Part shown: positions 5,725 through 6,449 of the stretch, one piece after another
Layout of the letters: every line of letters begins with the position of its first letter
How positions within the stretch are numbered: the first letter of the stretch is position 1
Source of the DNA: Rubrobacter sp.
GTDB taxonomy: Bacteria; Actinomycetota; Rubrobacteria; Rubrobacterales; Rubrobacteraceae
Assembly (NCBI GenBank): GCA_016781725.1
Contig: JADDPU010000630.1
Location: 1 to 6,449, forward strand
DNA length: 6,449 nucleotides
Direction: 5' to 3'
Notes under the pieces: generated by a model
Told to the model about the DNA's origin: nothing
Databases searched by the model: none
What the model saw: the letters and a program-made list of their open reading frames with translations, nothing else
Made by a program: the position numbers and the translations under genes

Positions 5725-6449
5725 ATGGAAGAGCGCAGGATACCGGAGACGCTCGAGGAGGCCTACCGCCTGCGGGATACGGCCGACTCGCTGCAGGAGA
5801 GGGACTTCTACCAGGAGCAGGTCTACCAGCTAAGGCGCGAGGAGTACCGCTCGCGGGGGATAAGGACGGAGATCTCCTCCCGGCGCCGCGAGCGTCAGAG
5901 CGCCATCGAGTTCTCCCGCGAGATGTTCTTTCTTGAGGTGGTCGAGATCTCCGGCCGGAACTCGGGCCGACCGGGCGGGCGCGAGGCCCGCGCCGCCCAG
6001 CACGAGGCCCGCCGCTACGCCACCCGCCTCGACACCCACGCCTTCCTCAAGCAGCTCGCCTCGCCGCACTCGGGGGCCGTCGAGCTCTACCGGCGCAACT
6101 ACCTGGAGCTCCTGAGGATGGGTAAACCCCCGGCCGAGGCCTACTACCTCTCGCGGGTCATAGGGCTGGCGGGAGAGCCGGAGTTCCGCAGGGCCATGGA
6201 GAGCGTCGGCGAGAGCGGTTACCCGACGCGGGGGCGGCTGGCCTACGCGTTGGAGCGGGCGGCGATCCAGATCCGGGACCTGCCCGGGGGCATGATCCTG
6301 ATCCTCCTCACCTTCTTCGCCTCGCTCTTCGCCTTCGTCTGGGCCACCCAGACGTGGGATTCGGCCGGCGCCGGCACCATCTTCTTCGTCTCTTTGGGCC
6401 TCATCGCTGCCGGGGGGTTGATGTTGATCTCGGCCGTCTTTATCGTTAC
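5725..6449 (+). CDS. Membrane protein of unknown family, C-terminus cut by the window edge
   Basis: I do not recognise it. The frame is open from ATG 5725 to the right edge (241 full codons), which is strong evidence of coding because other frames hold stops. Seen: a highly charged helical N-terminal part (1-70, alternating Glu and Arg, probably coiled-coil-like, e.g. ETLEEAYRLRDTADSLQERD). A Gly/Arg-rich break follows (77-90, SGRNSGRPGGREAR), then further amphipathic helices (91-185), including YRRNYLELLRMGKPPAEAYY. Two hydrophobic segments come at about 189-207 (GMILILLTFFASLFAFVWA) and 218-241, the second still running at the window end. There is no signal peptide; the soluble part is presumably cytoplasmic. 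It lies 89 bases behind the winged-helix membrane protein on the same strand and has its own candidate promoter, so shared transcription is possible but not shown. Upstream in-frame starts are not needed; the RBS is weak. Confidence 0.7.
   Translation, partial: MEERRIPETLEEAYRLRDTADSLQERDFYQEQVYQLRREEYRSRGIRTEISSRRRERQSAIEFSREMFFLEVVEISGRNSGRPGGREARAAQHEARRYATRLDTHAFLKQLASPHSGAVELYRRNYLELLRMGKPPAEAYYLSRVIGLAGEPEFRRAMESVGESGYPTRGRLAYALERAAIQIRDLPGGMILILLTFFASLFAFVWATQTWDSAGAGTIFFVSLGLIAAGGLMLISAVFIV

Noticed and set aside
5830..6115. Frames at 5830-6069 (minus) and 5933-6115 (plus)
   Set aside because: Both are shadows of the long open plus-strand frame beginning at 5725.
1..6449. tRNA, rRNA, CRISPR array, insertion sequence or attachment site
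   Set aside because: No direct repeat array, transposase-like frame, tRNA-like cloverleaf or terminal inverted repeat was seen by eye on either strand.

Overview
This window looks like chromosomal DNA from a high-GC bacterium. GC-rich coding frames combined with free use of AGG, ATA and CTA codons point to a deep-branching actinobacterium of the Rubrobacter kind. That assignment is an inference from style, not from a marker gene.

Layout. From 5016 down to 1 the minus strand carries a tightly packed four-gene run: an M20-family metallopeptidase (5016-3667), an unrecognised 194-residue protein (3670-3086, TTG start overlapping the peptidase stop by 4 bases), a NurA-like nuclease (3053-1920), and a HerA/DUF87-like hexameric ATPase (1919-1, running off the window). 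The ATPase start abuts the nuclease stop. From 5017 to 5110 there is a short divergent control region holding a perfect GC-rich palindrome and candidate -10 boxes. On the plus strand follow a small two-pass membrane protein with a winged-helix-like tail (5111-5635), an 89-base gap with a candidate extended -10 promoter, and the first 241 codons of another membrane protein (5725 to the right edge).

How the genes work together. HerA and NurA are known partners: in archaea and several thermophilic bacteria the HerA hexamer pumps DNA while NurA degrades strands during DNA-end resection, and related HerA-nuclease pairs occur in phage defence. Here the ATPase has an unusual Walker A loop and the nuclease a divergent, linker-rich N terminus, and an uncharacterised protein is locked into the same transcription unit. 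This HerA-NurA-plus-unknown cassette is the most interesting thing in the window. The peptidase may be a functionally unrelated operon partner or a fourth component; the sequence does not decide. The two rightward membrane proteins have no recognised link to the module beyond the shared divergent region.
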